From: a bacterium
GTDB taxonomy: Bacteria; UBP6; UBA1177
Reading direction: 5' to 3'
DNA length: 64,000 nucleotides
NCBI GenBank assembly: GCA_017538365.1
Contig: JAFYIZ010000047.1
Location: 1 to 64,000 of the forward strand
The notes under the pieces are model-generated. The model was not told the origin of the DNA. It saw nothing but the letters and a program-made list of their open reading frames with translations, and searched no databases. This document shows, piece after piece, positions 60,613-64,000 of this stretch (its first letter is position 1; every line of letters begins with the position of its first letter). The position numbers were made by a program, and so were the translations under genes.

Positions 60613-63015
60613 ATGATTTTTTCGGCGGTTTTTCTTATATCGGCTGTGCTTTTCGCGCTGGAAGTACTGCAGACAAGGATATTTTCTTTTTCCTCGTGGC
60701 ATCATATGACTTACATGGTTGTAGCTGTTGCTCTCATGGGATATGCCGCTGCCGGAACAGTTCTTGCCGTTAAAAAAGGCTTGAAAAATTATGAAAAATT
60801 TATCCATACGGCCTCAGTTTTATTAGTTTTTTCGATTCCGCTCGCTTTTTTTGCAACTTCAAGAGTTCCTCTTGACCCGATGATGTCGAACAAACTTTTT
60901 ATGATGGCTTTTCTTTTGTTTGACTATGTTTTTTTGTTTATTCCGCATTTTTTCGGCGGTCTCATACTGCTTTCAGTTTTTCAAAATAACGGCAAAAACG
61001 TAAATATAAGTTACTTCTTTTCTGTTTCAGGTTCTGTTGCCGGCTGTTTTTCTGCGCTTCCTCTGCTTGAAGCAATAGGGATGGAAGGCGCTCTCGTTGC
61101 GATGACCTTTTGTTCCGCTCTTGCTTCGGTTTTCATTGCTTTTGCAGCCGGAAGAGGGATTTTCAGGAGAGTTTTTTCAGCAATTCTCATTGTGCTTGCA
61201 ATAGTTTTGTTTCCTTTCAAAAACAGGGTTTTCGTCTTTACTCCGGTGCCTTCAAAAGCTCTCAATTCGCTTTTTGCAAACAGCGAAATGATAGAGTGGA
61301 ACCGTGCCGGAAGAGTTGATGTCGCCGGAACAGACGGTCTTGTATTTCAGCATCAGTGGTCCGATCTTCGGAAAGGAGTTATAACTATTGACGGCGATTC
61401 AGCATCGTTTTTTTACGATTTTTCCGATGAGCCGGAGCGACTTGTTCATTCGCTCTATTCTGCCGGATATTTCGGGCTTTATGCTCCGGATGTTTTTGTT
61501 GCAGGGCTTTCTGCAACCGATATTGCGGCAGCTCTTTTCTGGCAGGCAAAATCGGTTACATCCGTTGAGGTAAACAGTGCGGTTATTGATTTAGCTAAAC
61601 GTAAATATGCGACTTTTAAAAACAATATCCTGCAAAATGAAAAAGTCGGAATCGTTCATGACGAAATACGTTCGTTTTTAGGAAAAACCGATAAAAAATA
61701 CGACCTTATCCAGTTTTCAGGTACCGATACGGTATCTGCACTTTTGAACGGCGCCTACATAATGAACGAAAGCTATCTCTACACGAAAGAGGCTTTCAGA
61801 ACTTATTTAGATCACTTGAATGACGAAGGAACGCTTGCAGTAGTCAGGTGGGTGCTCTGGCCGCCGAGAGAGACACTCCGGGTTGCCGTAACAGCTGCTT
61901 TATTGTTGAAGGAAGCGGGAATAGAGCATCCCGGAAACAACATCGTCATCATCGGAGACGGCGTTTTGGCCAGTGTTCTTGTGAAAAAACGTCCGTTTAC
62001 CTGGATGGAACTGAATGATATTTCCGAAATCATTGCCGGAACAAAGGATCTCAGAATCATATATGCGCCAGGATTTTCAGTGGGAGCCGATTACTACGAT
62101 CCGATCGTGAGATTTGTTAATTTTTCGAGCGAACAGGCAAAAGAGTTCATAACGAGCGGTTTTTCTCATTTCTTTCAGTCGCTTGAAAACGGGAAAGAAG
62201 AAGCGTTTATTGAGGAATATCCCTATAATATCAGGCCTGTAAGCGATGATTCGCCGTTCTTTTTCAACTATTTCAAGTCGGAGGGCGAAAAACTGTCGAA
62301 AGAGGTGAGGATGGTTGCCGTGGATGACAGCGTATTCCAAATCGAGATGCTGATTATCACGTTTGTCCAACTGCTGTTTCTATCGCTTTCACTCTTTATT
62401 TCTCCGCTTTTTTTCATGTCAAAAGAGGAAAAGAAATATCTGCCGCTTGTTCAGATACTTGTTTTTGCAGCTTTAGGGTTTGGATTCATGTTTATTGAAA
62501 TGACTTTTATACAGAATTTCACTCTGATTTTCGGCGATCCGGCGACTTCGGCTGCAACAGCCGTAGGAATACTGCTTCTTTTCTCGGCAATAGGTTCTCT
62601 TTTCAGTAAAAAAATATTGATTTCTCTTGGAGAAAAGTCATTCTTCAGTGTTCTTGCGGTAATTCTGCCGTTGATGATTCTGGGTTATGCTGTTCTTGTG
62701 CCGCATTTCTCGGCTTTCTGTGCAGGTTTCTCATTTGCTTTAAAACTTCTTTTTACCATACTTTTTATAGCACCTCTCGGGTTTATTACAGGAATTGTTT
62801 TTCCGGTTTCGCTGCTCCTCGTAGGAGAGAAAAAGCCTTCCTTTATTCCGCTGGCAATCGGTGCGAACGGAGCAGGATCGGTTCTTGCAACAGTGGCTTC
62901 TGTAATGATTGCAATGGCTTACGGTTTTAAATTCGTCTTCGTTCTTTCAGCTTTCTGCTACTTCTTCGCCCTTTCAGCAATGCTTTATTTCGTTAAAAAG
63001 AGGGTTCGGTTTTAA
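60613..63015 (+). CDS. Membrane-embedded spermidine-synthase-like protein
   Basis: 800 residues from ATG 60613 (GAGGT upstream); ATG 60577 would overlap the -10. Six to seven membrane helices (about 1-205), then a soluble Rossmann domain (about 225-560) like polyamine synthases: VFVAGLSATDIAAALFWQAK, SVTSVEVNSAVIDLAKR, KYDLIQFSGTDTVSALLNGA, MNESYLYTKEAFRTYLDHLN. A second block of seven or so helices (about 575-795) follows. The SAM loop reads GLSATD instead of GGGDG, and the acceptor-site aspartate pattern is not seen, so true polyamine synthesis is doubtful. Such fused proteins are common in Myxococcota and related groups, with unknown function. Confidence 0.82.
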   Translation: MIFSAVFLISAVLFALEVLQTRIFSFSSWHHMTYMVVAVALMGYAAAGTVLAVKKGLKNYEKFIHTASVLLVFSIPLAFFATSRVPLDPMMSNKLFMMAFLLFDYVFLFIPHFFGGLILLSVFQNNGKNVNISYFFSVSGSVAGCFSALPLLEAIGMEGALVAMTFCSALASVFIAFAAGRGIFRRVFSAILIVLAIVLFPFKNRVFVFTPVPSKALNSLFANSEMIEWNRAGRVDVAGTDGLVFQHQWSDLRKGVITIDGDSASFFYDFSDEPERLVHSLYSAGYFGLYAPDVFVAGLSATDIAAALFWQAKSVTSVEVNSAVIDLAKRKYATFKNNILQNEKVGIVHDEIRSFLGKTDKKYDLIQFSGTDTVSALLNGAYIMNESYLYTKEAFRTYLDHLNDEGTLAVVRWVLWPPRETLRVAVTAALLLKEAGIEHPGNNIVIIGDGVLASVLVKKRPFTWMELNDISEIIAGTKDLRIIYAPGFSVGADYYDPIVRFVNFSSEQAKEFITSGFSHFFQSLENGKEEAFIEEYPYNIRPVSDDSPFFFNYFKSEGEKLSKEVRMVAVDDSVFQIEMLIITFVQLLFLSLSLFISPLFFMSKEEKKYLPLVQILVFAALGFGFMFIEMTFIQNFTLIFGDPATSAATAVGILLLFSAIGSLFSKKILISLGEKSFFSVLAVILPLMILGYAVLVPHFSAFCAGFSFALKLLFTILFIAPLGFITGIVFPVSLLLVGEKKPSFIPLAIGANGAGSVLATVASVMIAMAYGFKFVFVLSAFCYFFALSAMLYFVKKRVRF

Positions 63016-63029
63016 TAAGAAAATTCGCT

Positions 63030-64000
63030 TTAATTTATCCAGTTTTTGACGTCGTTGAAGAATTTTTTTGGCTGATTTACAGAAACACTGTGGGAGCTTT
63101 CGGGATAGAAGGGGAAGGTTACTGTTGCCGATTCTCCGTCCTTGAAATGCACTGTAAATGACTCTTCGCCGGTTTCGACGCTTGAAACACTGTCGAATTT
63201 TTTTGCAGCCTCCGGAGTTGCTTTCGCATAAAGGATAATATCTTCTTCCGCGTTGGTGATGAAAGTTTTGACGGTTCTTATGTTTTCAAGGAACATTTCG
63301 CCGTTCACATTGCTGTATGGAGAAGTCGAAGCACTGTAAAATTTTGAATTTATTGTGTTATTTGTATCGACATAATATTCGTCATAGCTCGGAAGGGTTC
63401 CGAAAACGCTTTCCAGATTGCCGCTTGCAAGAGGATGGATGTTCCGCTGTCCGATCCGTGTTTTCATTATGATTCTGACGCTTTCGGGAAGATTTTGGAG
63501 TTCGCTAACGTCAGCGATGTTTCTGGAATATCCGTTTGCATTTTTGTATCTGAAAGCGCCGGTTCTGTTTGCTGCGTAAAGATCTTCTATCTTGGCCGGA
63601 TCGTTCAGGATGAACTGCCCGAACATCGAGAACTGAAGTATTTTCGCAATGCCGTAATCGGTGTAATCGAAAAGCCAGTTGTATTCGTGGCGGTAAGCAT
63701 AAATATCGCGTCCTGCATTCTGGACATAATTCAACGCGTTGCTGTGTTTGTCGCAATTGCCGCCCCACGAATTTCCGCATGCTTTAAACTGTTTTCCCGT
63801 TTCCTGCTGAATTTCGTAAAGCGGACTGCCGCTTTGTTCGAGAACTTCACCGACTGCATCCATCTGCTGCTGTCCCATGGCAAGCGGCTGAATCATGATT
63901 TGCCCGCTGAACTGCTTTGCAACTTGCTCTTTCGAGGGCATTCCGCTTATAGTCGGGTCAATTTCGCGGAAGTGCTGCGCGATTTCTTCAAAAAGCGCGG
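63030..64000 (-). CDS. C-terminal part of an unrecognised protein, start outside the window
   Basis: 323 codons, open to the right edge on the minus strand; the first in-frame ATG (63941) is probably internal because the frame continues upstream (EEIAQHFREIDPTISG). Features: KQFKACGNSWGGNCDKHSNA with a possible disulfide pair, YAYRHEYNWLFDYTDYGIAK rich in aromatics, and a beta-rich C-terminus (EESFTVHFKDGESATVTFPF). Tyr/Asn richness and the Cys pair suggest an exported protein. No family recognised. It converges on the previous gene with 14 bp between. Confidence 0.65.
   Translation of the reverse strand, partial: ALFEEIAQHFREIDPTISGMPSKEQVAKQFSGQIMIQPLAMGQQQMDAVGEVLEQSGSPLYEIQQETGKQFKACGNSWGGNCDKHSNALNYVQNAGRDIYAYRHEYNWLFDYTDYGIAKILQFSMFGQFILNDPAKIEDLYAANRTGAFRYKNANGYSRNIADVSELQNLPESVRIIMKTRIGQRNIHPLASGNLESVFGTLPSYDEYYVDTNNTINSKFYSASTSPYSNVNGEMFLENIRTVKTFITNAEEDIILYAKATPEAAKKFDSVSSVETGEESFTVHFKDGESATVTFPFYPESSHSVSVNQPKKFFNDVKNWIN

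Overview
The window looks like a chromosomal segment of a Gram-negative bacterium. It carries an HtrA/DegP protease, many Sec lipoproteins and exported proteins, and beta-barrel-like proteins. Several secreted proteins have long Asp/Thr/Ser-rich spacers, CGNG...CD cysteine repeats and Lcl/DUF1566 domains. That mix is typical of uncultured, host-associated Myxococcota/deltaproteobacteria-like lineages. This is inference from protein style; no rRNA or other marker is present to settle it. No tRNA, rRNA or CRISPR array was seen. Genes stop with TAA, TAG and TGA, so the code is standard. Starts usually have GGAGG-like ribosome binding sites, and several promoters read TTGACA-like / 16 bp / TATAAT-like.

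Layout. 1-4965: the tail of a YhcG-type PDDEXK gene, then a large all-in-one restriction-modification gene (nuclease + N6 methylase + specificity domains). It is broken by a one-base frameshift in an A tract and by an in-frame TGA. A repeat-rich 750 bp stretch follows, with a candidate small RNA. 4966-18247 (minus): degP, two envelope genes, typA, then a long co-directional run of two envelope proteins, deoC, a polysaccharide deacetylase, a GNAT acetyltransferase, a PEGA/ankyrin protein and riboflavin synthase. 18455-24992 (plus): a cold-shock type RRM protein, then a tightly packed set (zinc ribbon/Yip1-like protein, ispF, a membrane protein, a TMTC-like glycosyltransferase with TPRs, and a U32 protein). 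25179-33329 (plus): three large exported proteins, one of them a metzincin protease. 33360-44388: housekeeping genes (pyridoxal kinase, Maf, site-2 protease, OsmC, thymidine kinase, nifS-nifU-spoIID) around a 1,052-residue exported coiled-coil protein.

44465-64000: accessory-rich. It has CGNG-repeat and DUF1566 lipoproteins, a RelB-like/PIN toxin-antitoxin pair, a WG-repeat protein, and an ORF6N-PLD protein whose gene contains four in-frame 21-bp palindromes. It also has an S9A prolyl oligopeptidase lipoprotein, a P-loop protein of unknown function, and an EamA transporter. A RAYT (REP-associated transposase) lies with three REP copies, one of them inside its own reading frame. After these come a DUF1566 lipoprotein gene frameshifted just after its lipobox, and a membrane-embedded spermidine-synthase-like protein.

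Taken together, much of the coding capacity goes to the cell surface. Acidic-linker lipoproteins, secreted proteases and repeat proteins are interleaved with ordinary metabolism. Traces of DNA mobility and decay (RM pseudogene, RAYT/REP, dispersed intergenic repeats, toxin-antitoxin) concentrate at both ends. All homology statements rest on motif recognition by eye; no database search was run.
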